Source: Przewalskia tangutica (taxonomy: Eukaryota > Streptophyta > Magnoliopsida > Solanales > Solanaceae). Taken from it: 64,000 bases of DNA. The translations under genes and the position numbers were made by a program. Below are positions 45,371 to 57,236 of the stretch, one piece after another; position 1 is the first letter of the stretch; the number at the start of each line of letters is the position of its first letter. The DNA lies in assembly GCA_029844215.1 (NCBI GenBank), contig CM056728.1, positions 5,358,001-5,422,000 on the forward strand, read 5' to 3'. Below the pieces are notes generated by a model. That model was not told the DNA's origin and did no database searches. It saw only the letters and a list, made by a program, of their open reading frames with translations.

Positions 45371-48300
45371 TGTTGACACCCAATTTTGACCCTCCCGTCC
45401 AGTCATTAACTACAAAATTACATTATTTTTTACAATAATTTTTAATAATTTTTAAATAATAAAATGCAACAATAGCACCGCATCTTACGTAGAAGACTAA
45501 ACACTTTAGGTCTCGCGCCCGCATTTATTAATTTTAAGCCCTGTCATAATTCTTAAATGATAATAAATAAATAAATACATAAAATAAATAATTTAGCAAT
45601 GACGTCGTGTTAAATAGAATATTCACATTTTTTACTAAAAGCAAGGCGATTTCGTAATTCGTAATTTAAATTAATTTAATCTAATACATGCGTTTTAATA
45701 ATAGCGCCGCATTATAAAACGTTAAGCACTAATCAAATAGCACGCCCGTCTTTATTTTTTGTAATAACTTAAATTAATAAAGCACCTAAATAATTTAATC
45801 ACAATTTTTAATTCCTAATTTACCACTAATTTTTGCCTAAAATTAACTCCTAAAACTAATACCCAATATAATACCTAATACCCTTTTAACTAACCCAATT
45901 CCCATCCTTTAAATTGGAACCAGCAGCCCATACCCGCGGCCCAGACACGCGGCCCACTCCCCTTTTGTCTATCCCTACCCAGCAGCCCTTTACTTTGTTT
46001 TCATCGTTCCCCCTCCCTTTAAAGAAAAACAAAAACCAGCCTCCCTTTCTCTCAACACTCCCGGCCGCGCCCCACCGCCCTACCCCTACCCACCACCGCC
46101 TCGCCCCATCACCTCAACCAATCTCCCATCCCCCAAAATCTGAATTCAAATCCCCCAAAATCTGGATGAAAATCAGTCTTGTATTTTTTTTAATTGGTTT
46201 GAACGTTAGTAAAAGGGAATGTTGGGGGAAAACTCATCTATAAAACCCCTTTTGTTCTTCATTGGAAGGGGGACCCGAATTTGATAATTGATTTTGCATA
46301 TCATCTGTTTGTTCTTCATTTTAAGAGGTCTGAAATTTGACTCTTGATTCTTGCATTTCATTCTTTGTTCTTCATTCTTCAAAGTGAAGTCCGAAATCTG
46401 AAATAGAAAATATATACTCTTCTTTGTCCTCTAATTCTCAAATCTGAAAATATCATTTTAATCTCAAGCCTGAAAATCTCTTGTTGTTCTGCATATTTCG
46501 GGTCGGATAAAAAATCCGAAAATACTTCTTTTGTTTCCAAACTTGCAATCTGAAAATCAGACTTTATTCCTCACCTTTTTGCATTTTTAAATTCGGGCCG
46601 CGTAACATTCCAAGATTAGTCGAGTGAAGCAAAGCGTTTCTTGTTTTACATCCCAAATCGAGAAAAAATCAGACTTCTTAAAATAATTCTCCAACCGGAT
46701 TCGACGTTTGAAAGCGATGCCTCGGTTATTTGCCGAAAAAGGTCCGTAAAACTCAAAGCCTTCTCATTTTTCTATTTTTCTGCGTCTTGTTATTTGGTTT
46801 AGTCATAATGTAGCTTATTTTTACGTCATTGTGTTTAGTGTTAAGCTGTTTGAATTTGTTAGTTTATTTATACTTAGAAATGCTTTGATGGATTATTATT
46901 GTTGTTTGAAAGAATTAGGACGTTTGATTAGATCAAGTAATTGGTATTAGCTGTTTTATCAACGTATCTGATTTGACTATCAATATCATATATCTTGATA
47001 CTTTTTTTTCATAGAGATTACAATGCATAGTTAGCTAAGTTTCAAGCCTATTTAAAGGGGATTAGAACGTTGATTAGTTAAGTATCGTTAACTGCATTTC
47101 TTGTTAATTGACTGCTTATGCCCAAGTATGTGATGTCGAGTTTATATTTGGAGTTATGTGGCGATATGCACCTCGATGTCGGTTTTAGTGAAGATCACGA
47201 TATAAGGAATTAGTATAATATTTTATCTTTTTTTTTAGCATCATGTTATATATAGTTCAGTTGTGGATATTCTTGTACTTTAGTCTTCGATCTGTTTGAA
47301 TTCGTGTTAAGTAGTCATAAAGATTTAATTATTTGAACTCGATATATGTCATGCGACCTAGTCACATATCTTCTATGTTATTTATTAGTCATTGGACTTG
47401 TAGCATGTTTAATAACCATCCAAATTGTTTCTTATGTGAAGTGTCATCATGCCTAACAAATAACATGGATATGAATATGTATGATTGGTTTAGCAAATTG
47501 ACTATAGGCTTCCCATATCTGCTTAGGTAAAAGTGCCTCCGTGTTAACATGAGAAAGTCCTTTAGGCTATATGGCGTATTACTTTCTCAGGAAATATTTT
47601 ATTTACATTTTTCTTGTGTATATATTTTCATGTCCGTCGACTGATCCTTTTCTTTCTTTGATTTACATGAAATGCATCGGGAGCAATGAAGAGTCCCGTT
47701 ATGAGACTCATCCTCACTCTCGTCAAACGAAGACCCGTTCCGGATTCACTACCTTTTCTTTAATTATGCTTATCTTATGTTGTTGAAATTTGACTTATTG
47801 CACTCGTATAATTATTGAAAATGCTTAGAATAGTTAGACCTAGAACTATTAAGGGCGGGTAGTTAAATAATAAAATGTGTCGCTAGTTTAATCTATCTTT
47901 AGGCCGTTATGCATTTTCAAACTTTTTAAAATAACTTAGCCTTTTCATTGATATTATAGAAATAAATGAGTTCCAAATTCTTATTAAACTTCATAAAAAC
48001 AACAAATCCTTTTTCATAACAAAGATCTATTTTCTTATTACCAAGTGCAAAAGAGGAAAATCTTTCTACCCATTTGAATACCCTTTATAAAAGTTAAAAT
48101 TTACATATAATACGTACTTTTAGTAAACCATCTTTTATTATTATGCATTTTATAATAAAGCCTCATGCAATTGCTTTGTTCAAATAGAATATTTTCCTTG
48201 CATTTTACAAATAAACTTCATGCAATTCCATGGAAACTATATATACATACATATCTTTAAATAATTATTTGCAAACATCATTTTAACTCATGTTCTCCTA

Positions 48301-48592
48301 AATATGCATTTTTAAATAATACTAACCTAAGTTTGACCGGACAACCGCAAGTTAGCGGATCCTTTAGGGTGCCTAACCCCTTCCCTTTAGGATAATAAAG
48401 AACCCTTACCTAGAATCTCACATAGCTTTCGCAGACCTTTAAATGGAGATCATTCGTAGTATTTTATGCTACATTTTCAGTGTCCTAATTCACTATAATA
48501 ATTAGGTGGCGACTCCTTTAAATGCAATTTCAGGAATCAACCATATGTAGCAGTAATCCCATTGAGACTACGGTTGAAAATGGGGCGTTACA
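45371..48592 (+). repeat. 5' LTR of Ogre-like element
   Basis: 3,222 bp. From 46,140 on it is nearly identical to the 3' LTR, but 45,914-46,130 and 46,610-46,730 differ by many small indels. Two frames conserved in both LTRs (47,571-47,786 with a hydrophobic start, and 46,140-46,243) are probably not genes. The terminal 260 bases, with TTAGGATAATAAAG, are shared with the LTR at 8,042-10,513. Confidence 0.9.
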
Positions 48593-48594
48593 GA

Positions 48595-48612
48595 TGGCGA
48601 CTCCACTGGGGA
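48595..48612 (+). other. Primer binding site, Arg tRNA type
   Basis: TGGCGACTCCACTGGGGA lies two bases after the 5' LTR. This is the primer site described for Ogre elements and is the firmest evidence for the lineage. A copy of its first ten bases lies inside each LTR (48,507 and 57,151). Confidence 0.9.
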
Positions 48613-49509
48613 TATTTAGGTTCTTAACCATAACAAACATAGGTTAATTACTATGCTTTATTTTTCTTATCTGCTTAAAATTGCTTCTTCTGTGTTTTAT
48701 ATTCATTTGCTTTTATGTTTTGTCTAAATTATTCTACTTACATATAAATATTTGCATATTGTCTTAACTGCTATTTGTTACCGCTTTCCTTAAACTGACA
48801 TTCCGCTCATACTTCTTCCATTCTGGAAAATTCACACAATCACACACTACATGCGAGGTGCGCTTGGTGCATCAGCAAAATTCTTTCTTCAAAACCCAAA
48901 TTTAGGAGAGTTGGTAACATACGTGGAGTGTCCGGTCTAACCGGTGGCCGCGTAGCCTTCTCACTCGAGTTGTCCGCTCGGGAACCTTGCGTCTAGAAAA
49001 GCCAAATCTTAGAAACTTGGGATAGAGCTATAACACCCTTTATTTTTAAGGCATGCATGCATTTACCTTAGGTGAGTCGATCCCTGGTATCGACGCCACA
49101 ATTAGGAAGACACCAAACTTGTCGACGGGTTTCTCAACCCAACGACCAACCAGCATATTATATGTAGCATGGCAATGATAGACAAATCCAAACCTAATCA
49201 TGACATGCTGAAATTGGAAAAAGTGCACCGTCATTTGGTCGTCATTTCCAACAAAAGCATTACAGTTGGGCGGCTTGGACAGATCCATCATAACCTCGCA
49301 TATTTGACGTTTAGGCCTACCTCTGGCATAAAGAGGTCCCAAACATGTTAGAACATGCACTTGATTTGCAATTTGCTTATTAGTATATATTGCCTGCAAC
49401 TTTTTGCATATTATACTAACTTGGTTTGCTTCATTTGTTAAAGGGTTATTTTTGCCTAGCTTATCCCCAAAAGGTTGATTCGCGTTGACTGGTAGAAGCA
49501 CAATCATAA
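48613..49509 (+). other. Ogre-like 5' untranslated region
   Basis: Non-coding between the primer site and gag. Full Ogre elements have an extra ORF upstream of gag; I see no open plus-strand frame here that could be it. A 153-codon minus-strand frame (49,046-49,507) has no recognisable domain and looks accidental. Confidence 0.5.
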
Positions 49510-51396
49510 ATGACTAATCCAGAGGCACCGGAACGAAACAACTTAGGACTCATCCCCGTTCCTGTCGAGGATGCAGAGGCGTTAGAAAGGAGAAACACCA
49601 ATGATCAATACCTCGCCAAACTATTGCAGCAAATGAAAATCATGCAAGCCGAAATAGAAAGGCTCCGAAACATCACAAACCTGTCTATTAGCCTGAATGC
49701 ACCACTCCCAGAGCAAGGGACAAATACAATCGTGTCACAGGCCCTTGAGCCTCCACTTCCCCAAAGCTCCCCGCAGAGGCCGCAACATACCAGCTCACAC
49801 CAAAATGTCACTCGCCCGGTCAATTTGCAAGCCGACCTCCAAAATGATCCGTTTACTACATACATATCTCAACCTCCACCTACTTATATCTCCCACTCAT
49901 TAATTGCCAAGTCACCCAATACGAGCGGAGGACACGCATCACTAGTCCTAACAAACAATATGGGGATTAGCACATCCGATCGAAAGCCAACCGCTTATTA
50001 TTGCATGCATCCTCTCAAGAGACGGTCGATCAGGAAGAGGAGCGGCGGACTCGAGCTAGTGATGAAAATATGGCAAAGAAATCAGTAGCTTGAAAGAGGC
50101 ATTCAAAAGCATTCAAATGAACAAAGGGAGGAAGGTTTAGAATATGAAAACTTATGTATGCACCAGACGTTGAATTACAGCAGGGTACAAGGTGCCCAAA
50201 TTTGACATGTTCGATGGAAAGGGGAATCCTCGAGCTCATCTAAGGTCATATTGCGATAAATTGATTGGAGTTGGTAAAAATCAAGCAATCATCATGAAGC
50301 TATTCATCGAAGTCTAACCGCGGTATTGGTGATACACATGCCAAGACCCTCGAAAATGAGACGGTTGGAATACCATGGCACAAGATTTCATGGATAGATT
50401 CAGGTTCAACACTGACACTGTCATGGACAGATTTTATCTTATGAAACTTGAAAAGAAATTCACAGAAACTTTCAGGGAATACGCCCTGAGGTGGCGGTCA
50501 GAAGCAGCGAAGGTCCAACCTCCAATGGCAGAGAGTGAAATGACCACTTTGTTCGTGCAGTCGTTGAAAGACGCGACGTATTATGAAAGGATGATTAGTG
50601 TAATTGGGCGAAGTTTTGCAGAAGTCGTAAGAATGGGCGACTTCGTGGAAGAAGGCATTAAGACAGCAGATTACAAACCCGACCTACAAGCAACTAGCAG
50701 AGCAGTGCAGTCAAATTCCATCGGAGGTACCTCCCATAGGAGAAGAGATGCATCACCCTCTATCATGGTCATTCAGGAGCATAGGCCAGAACAACTTCCA
50801 GTGTATCAAAGCCCACCGCCTTCTTACTACAACCAAAACACTCAAAATCCACAGTCATATTATCAAGATCGCGCTTCCCGTATCTGCTTACCATACTCAA
50901 CCAGCATACTTACCACAATCACGAACCCGCACACCAAACGGAACCAAACCCCGTATAGATGCTGAGAAGAAGCCAACCAGAACCTATACACCTTTAGCCG
51001 AACCTATAGCCCAAGTGTATGAAAAGTCAGCCGCGAGAATACTCGGCAATTCCCAGAAATACCCCCAGGCCTATATCCCGAGGGCACGATGAAACCAAAC
51101 ATTGTGCATACCACTCCGGTGTCGAGGGGCATGACATCACAAATTGTTATACACTCAAGGACAAAATAGAGGAGTTAATCGAAGAGGGAGTCATTCAGCT
51201 GAAAGATGCCCCTCTCAGGGTAAACAATAACCTTCTTCCCGGCTATGAAGATGCCCATGTGAGCATGATAACTAAAGATGGAGAAGACAGTCTGGAAGGG
51301 ACTATTACGCCAACCCGAAAAGGGAAGAAAGTTGAATCATTGACCAACCGTCAGAGAAGAGGAGGTGCTCCTTGCCGGAGATTGTTTAACCATTGA
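49510..51396 (+). pseudogene. Ogre-like gag, frameshifted
   Basis: Three open pieces follow each other. 49,510-50,088 starts MTNPEAPERN and has a coiled-coil-like QMKIMQAEIERLRN. 50,375-50,965 holds the gag core, with FMDRFRFNTDTVMDRFYLMK, ETFREYALRWRSEAAKVQPP and MTTLFVQSLKD. 51,019-51,396 holds HCAYHSGVEGHDITNC, the zinc-binding signature of Tat gag. Frames are 1, 2 and 1, with internal stops between. The same zinc-binding piece occurs on the minus strand at 63,521. No protease or polymerase follows. Confidence 0.85.
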
Positions 51397-51545
51397 ATAA
51401 GTCATTCGTCTAGTTGTGTCTTTGCAGAGATGATCCTGCGAAGACTCGACCATTGAAGACCAAAGCGAAGAAGTGGACTCGTGCCCTGCGCCCGCGTAGA
51501 GTCCGGAAATAGTTAGTTTAATATATTTTGCCCTTTATATGTATT

Positions 51546-51945
51546 GGAACTACGTGTGACCTGATTCCCTTGGCGGATACGTAGGCGGCCACATCGGCTT
51601 CGGTCCCACCTTTTAGGAAAATCCCAATTTCTCTTTTGCACCATTGGAACTACGTTCGACCTGATTCCCTTGGCGGATACGTAGGCGGCCACATCGGCTT
51701 CGGTCCCACCTTTTAGAAAATCCCCATTTTCTCTTTTGCTTGTATTGGAACTACGTTTGACCTGATTCCCTTGGCGGATACGTAGGCGGCCGTTTCGGCT
51801 TCGGTCCCACCTCTAGAAATTTTAATTTCACCCAATTTCGTTTGTAATGAACTACGTCATGACCTGATTCCCTCATGGGGATACGTAGGCGGCCTAAATC
51901 GGTTTCGGTCACACCATTAAGAAACCTTCCCTTATTTTTTGAAAA
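51546..51945. repeat. Four tandem 100-bp units, GGAACTACG type
   Basis: Units start at 51,546, 51,646, 51,747 and 51,848, each with ACCTGATTCCCT, GGATACGTAGGCGGCC, ATCGGCTTCGGTCCCACC and a T-rich spacer. Two more lie inverted at 42,590-42,760 in the minus-strand element. The last unit differs most (CATGGGGATACG). Confidence 0.9.
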
Positions 51946-52439
51946 TAACGAAAACACACATAATATACAAGCAACCCCATGAAAACCCACTTTTGGGCTA
52001 AACGCCCTTTGCAAATTCAAAACTGGGACAAGGTAGGAAACCAGGCAGGGGTTACGAGTCCCAAACAAGGCAGACGTCCGAGCATCAAGAGTCAAAACTA
52101 CAAAGTCAATGCGAATCAACCGCCCCCCCTCAAACTCACAAATTTTCTTTGGCGCGAGTTCTTATTGGCGAGAAGAAGAAAGAAGCGTGACGGACATACA
52201 TCAACAATCAAAGTTCAAATCCATGACAAAGTCTAGCGCATCAGCTCGGGCATATAGTCAAATTGCAATCATGCAGTGCACAAACGCACAACAAAGGCAT
52301 CATGGCAATCCATATGGTTCACAAATGCATCATAACACCATCTCAAAGATTCTGACATCTAGCATGTCAGGCGAGGACAAAATCTCGGATTCACAACACC
52401 CACATATCATACGGGGATGACATCCCTATTCCCGTAAAA

Positions 52440-53660
52440 TTGCACTTCTCATATATATTTATCATTTTGTTTAAGCGGTATACACTAACGTTTTCTCGAG
52501 CAGCTTGCGGGAGCATTTATTCTACGGGCGGCGGCGCGTCCGAACAACGGCGTGATCAACATTATGTCTGCAACGACGCGGCGGAACCGCGTCGGAACAG
52601 CGGCGTTATCGGCCGGAGAAGTCGAAAATGGCGCGGCGGCAACACGTCCAGACAACGACGTGATCAGCATTATGCCAAAAGCAACACGTCCGAACGCGAC
52701 TTTATCGGCAAAGAAGTCCAAGCGGCGCCCGGCTGAACACGTCGGACAACGGCGTGATCGGCGTTATGTCTGCAACGGCGCGGCAACACGTCCGAACGGC
52801 GTTATCGGCAAACAAGTCCGAAAATGACGCCATCATCGTGGCATATCACATCTACTGCGGGGCGATTTTCTCTGTTCTCAAAATTGCATTTTTTCATTAA
52901 TGATTTATTATTGTGTCTTAGCTTTTTTGCACTAACTCTTTATTGAGCTTTTGTCTACGGGAGAAGCGTGAACGAGTCCAAAACGGCGCCACGTCGAAAA
53001 TGGCGCCACGTCCGAAAGCGGCGCCACGTCCAAAAGCGGCGCCAAGTCGAAAGCGACGTCCACGTCGAAAGCGACGCCACGTCGGCGATGCCACGTCGAA
53101 AGCGGCGCCAAGTCGAAAGCGACGCCACGTCGGCGACGCCAAAGTCCAAAGCGACGCGAAGTCGAAAGCGACGCCACGTCCAAAACAGCGCCACGTTCGA
53201 AAGCGACGCCCGCGTCGGCAGCGCCACGTCCGGCGGCCACGTCCAAAACGGCGCCAAGTCGGCGACGCCTAGTCCAAAGCGACGCCATCCGAAAGCGCCG
53301 CCCGAGCGGCGTCGTCGATATCACATCTACGCAAGGACAATTCATCTACTCTAAAAAATTGCATTTCTTATTCATGCTTTATTACTCTGTCTTAGCAGTT
53401 ATGCACTAACTCTTTCTTGAGATTTAGTCTACAGGGGTAGTTGCAGTAAGGACAACATATTCGCATTCACAGTCGCAACGCGTCTGTGCAAGCGAAATCA
53501 CGGCATTCTGTGACATCGCATTTTCGCAGGATAGCATTTTCTACTCGCACAGTTACATTGCTTATAAATTCACGCGTTATCATTTTGCCTTAACAGTTAT
53601 GCACTAATCGTTTGTTTAAGTCTTAGCATACAGGAACAGGAGCACAACGTGGAACTACCT
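52440..53660 (+). repeat. Modular repeats and GCGCCACGTC minisatellite
   Basis: Four modules share AAATTGCATTTCT..TTCATGCTTTATTA..TGTCTTAGC, then TATGCACTAACT and a TTGAG.TTTAGTCTACGGG join (near 52,480, 52,927, 53,399 and 53,598). Between them lie GC-rich arrays: CGTCCGAACGGCGTTATCGG-like units at 52,535-52,830 and GCGCCACGTCCAAAAGCG-like units at 52,980-53,300. The Arg/Lys-rich and Trp/Arg-rich frames here are products of the array. Confidence 0.85.
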
Positions 53661-53727
53661 CTTCTACGGCAAAAGCAATTTGTACCTCGAATGTCGATCG
53701 CTCTCCTCGGATCCTGGCGCCCAATGA

Positions 53728-53911
53728 CCCAGTGTCATCATAATTCGACACTGGGACAAATTTTAAATCTGCTTCCGCTTTGGTTTTAATTTTCTAGCGT
53801 CACAAAACCCAGTGTCATCACAATTCGACACTGGGACAAATTTTGAGTCCGCGTTAGCCCGCCTTGGTGTTTTACCATGGTAGCCCAGTGTCGTCATAAC
53901 TCGACACTGGG
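53728..53911. repeat. Tandem hairpin array, three units
   Basis: Units with arms CCCAGTGTC and GACACTGGG start at 53,728, 53,808 and 53,884. Two loops read ATCATAATTC and ATCACAATTC. The third unit has GTCGTCATAACTCGAC, the form found inverted at 40,786-40,880. The array sits about 140 bases before the polypurine tract. Confidence 0.9.
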
Positions 53912-54048
53912 ACAAAATTTTGAATTTTGCGTCAGCCTCCTCTTAATCGCCCAACATTTTTAATTCTAAGGATCGAGACAAAATTGGCTTTAAGTCAACG
54001 TCTTTGTCCGAAGATTCTTCCATCATCTCCATACAAAGAGGGACAAGT

Positions 54049-57000
54049 TGTTGACACCCAATTTTGACCCTCCCGTCCAGTCATTAACTACAAAATTACA
54101 TTATTTTTTACAATAATTTTTAATAATTTTTAAATAATAAAATGCAACAATAGCACCGCATCTTACGTAGAAGACTAAACACTTTAGGTCTCGCGCCCGC
54201 ATTTATTAATTTTAAGCCCTGTCATAATTCTTAAATGATAATAAATAAATACATAAAATAAATAATTTAGCAATGACGTCGTGTTAAATAGAATATTCGC
54301 ATTTTTTACTAAAAGCAAGGTGATTTCGTAATTCGTAATTTAAATTAATTTAATCTAATACATGCGTTTTAATAATAGTGCCGCATTATAAAACGTTAAG
54401 CACTAATCAAATAGCACGCCCGTCTTTATTTTTTGTAATAACTTAAATTAATAAAGCACCTAAATAATTTAATCACAATTTTTAATTCCTAATTTACCAC
54501 TAATTTTTGCCTAAAATTAACTCCTAAAACTAATACCCAATATAATACCTAATACCCTTTTAACTAACCCAATTCCCATCCTTTAAATTGGAACCAGAAA
54601 TTATACCGCGGCCCGGACACGCCCACTCCCTTTTGTCTATCCCACCCAGCGACCGCTACTTTGTTTTCATCGTTCCTCCGCTTTAAAGAAAAACAAAAAC
54701 CAGCCTCCTTTCTCTCAACACTCCCACCGCGCCCCACCGCCTACCCCTGCCACACCCAACCGCCCCTCGCCCATCACCTCACCCAATCTCCCATCCCCAA
54801 ATCGAATTCAAATCCCCAAAACTGGATGAAAATCAGTCTTGTATTTTTTTTAATTGGTTTGAACGTTAGTAAAAGGGAATGTTGGGGGAAAACTCATCTA
54901 TAAAACCCCTTTTGTTCTTCATTGAGGGGGACCCGAATTTGATAATTGATTTTGCATATCATCTGTTTTTCTTCATTTTAAGAGGTCTGAAATTTGACTC
55001 TTGATTCTTGCATTACATTCTTTGTTCTTCATTCTTCAAAGTGAAGTCCGAAATCTGAAATAGAAAATATATACTCTTCTTTGTCCTCTAATTCTCAAAT
55101 CTGAAAATATCATTTTAATCTCAAGCCTGAAAATCTCTTGTTGTTCTGCATATTTCGGGTCGGATAAAAAATCCGAAAATACTTCTTTTGTTTCCAAACT
55201 TGCAATCTGAAAATCAGACTTTATTCCTCACCTTTTTGCATTTTTAAATTCGGGCCGCGTAACATTCCGGGTCGGGCAGAAAAAGCGTTTCTTGTTTTCT
55301 CCCCAAATCGGAAAAAATCGGACTTCTTAAAATAATTCTCCAACCGATTCGACGTTTGAAACGATGCCTCGGTTCGCTGCCCGAAAAAGGTCCGTAAAAC
55401 TCAAAGCCTTCTCATTTTTCTATTTTTCTGCGTCTTGTTATTTGGTTTAGTCATAATGTAGCTTATTTTTACGTCATTGTGTTTAGTGTTAAGCTGTTTG
55501 AATTTGTTAGTTTATTTATACTTAGAAATGCTTTGATGGATTATTATTGTTGTTTGAAAGAATTAGGACGTTTGATTAGATCAAGTAATTGGTATTAGCT
55601 GTTTTATCAACGTATCTGATTTGACTATCAATATCATATATCTTGATACTTTTTTTTCATAGAGATTACAATGCATAGTTAGCTAAGTTTCAAGCCTATT
55701 TAAAGGATTAGAACGTTGATTAGTTAAGTATCGTTAACTGCATTTCTTGTTAATTGGCTTATGCCCAGTATGTGATGTCGAGTTTATATTTGGAGTTATG
55801 TGCGCATATACGACCTCGATGTCGGTTTTAGTGAAGATCACGATATAAGGAATTAGTATAATATTTTATCTTATTTTTAGCATCATGTTATATATAGTTC
55901 AGTTGTGGATATTCTTGTACTTTAGTCTTCGATCTGTTTGAATTCGTGTTAAGTAGTCATAAAGCTTTAATTATTTGAACCTGGATATATGTCTGTGCGA
56001 CCTAGTCACATATCTTCTATGTTATTTATTAGTCATTGGACTTGTAGCATGTTTAATAACCATCCAAATTGTTTCTTATGTGAAGTGTCATCATGCCTAA
56101 CAAATAACATGGATATGAATATGTATGATTGGTTTAGCAAATTGACTATAGGCTTCCCATATCTGCTTAGGTAAAAGTGCCTCCGTGTTAACATGAGAAA
56201 GTCCTTTAGGCTATATGGCGTATTACTTTCTCAGGAAATATTTTATTTACATTTTTCTTGTGTATATATTTTCATGTCCTTCGACTGATCCTTTTCTTTC
56301 TTTGATTTACATGAAATGCACCGGGAGCAATGAAGAGTCCCGTTATGAGACTCATCCTCACTCTCGTCAAACGAAGACCCGTTCCGGATTCACTACCTTT
56401 TCTTTAATTATGCTTATCTTATGTTGTTGAAATTTGACTTATTGCACTCGTATAATTATTGAAAATGCTTAGAATAGTTAGACCTAGAACTATTAAGGGC
56501 GGGTAGTTAAATAATAAAATGTGTCGCTAGTTTAATCTATCTTTAGTAGTTATGCATTTTCAAAACTTTTTAAAATAACTTAGCCTTTTCATTGATATTA
56601 TAGAAATAAATGAGTTCCAAATTCTTATTAAACTTCATAAAAACAACAAATCCTTTTTCATAACAAAGATCTATTTTCTTATTACCAAGTGCAAAAGAGG
56701 AAAATCTTTCTACCCATTTGAATACCCTTTATAAAAGTTAAAATTTACATATAATACGTACTTTTAGTAAACCATCTTTTATTATTATGCATTTTATGAT
56801 AAAACCTCATGCAATTGCTTTGTTCAAATAGAATATTTTCCTTGCATTTTACAAATAAACTTCATGCAATTCCATGGAAACTATATATACATACATATCT
56901 TTAAATAATTATTTGCAAACATCTTTTTAACTCATGTTCTCCTAAATATGCATTTTTAAATAATAATAACCTAAGTTTGACCGGACAACCGCAAGTTAGC

Positions 57001-57236
57001 GGATCCTTTAGGGTGCCTAACCCCTTCCCTTTAGGATAATAAAGAACCCTTACCTAGAATTTCACATAGCTTTCGCAGACCTTTAAATGGAGATCATTCG
57101 TAGTATTTTATGCTACATTTTCAGTGTCCTAATTCACTATAATAATTAGGTGGCGACTCCTTTAAATGCAATTTCAGGAATCAACCATATGTAGCAGTAA
57201 TCCCATTGAGACTACGGTTGAAAATGGGGCGTTACA
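54049..57236 (+). repeat. 3' LTR of Ogre-like element
   Basis: 3,188 bp, starting TGTTGACACCC after AAAGAGGGACAAGT and ending GGGGCGTTACA next to the GCCAC duplication. It pairs with 45,371-48,592. Confidence 0.9.

Larger units (their letters stand above)
45371..57236 (+). mobile_element. Ogre-like (Tat lineage) gag-only element with both LTRs
   Basis: LTRs 45,371-48,592 and 54,049-57,236 open TGTTGACACCCAATTTTGACC and close GGGGCGTTACA. The target duplication GCCAC is exact (45,366-45,370 and 57,237-57,241). The primer site TGGCGACTCCACTGGGGA is the Arg tRNA type used by Ogre elements. The 5.5-kb interior holds a gag remnant (49,510-51,396), then 51,397-54,048 of tandem and modular repeats, and no protease, RT or integrase. 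The polypurine tract AAAGAGGGACAAG lies just before the 3' LTR. It is a non-autonomous derivative that landed in Athila gag. Confidence 0.9.

Noticed and set aside
47571..47786. 71-codon frame with a membrane-like segment, conserved at 56,215
   Set aside because: Conserved only because the two LTRs are copies of each other.
49046..49507. 153-codon minus-strand frame in the Ogre-like leader
   Set aside because: Opposite to element polarity, with no domain recognised; a sister copy was not available to test it.
52932..53345. Arg/Trp- and Lys/Arg-rich long frames
   Set aside because: They arise from the short-unit minisatellite, which stays open in several frames at once.
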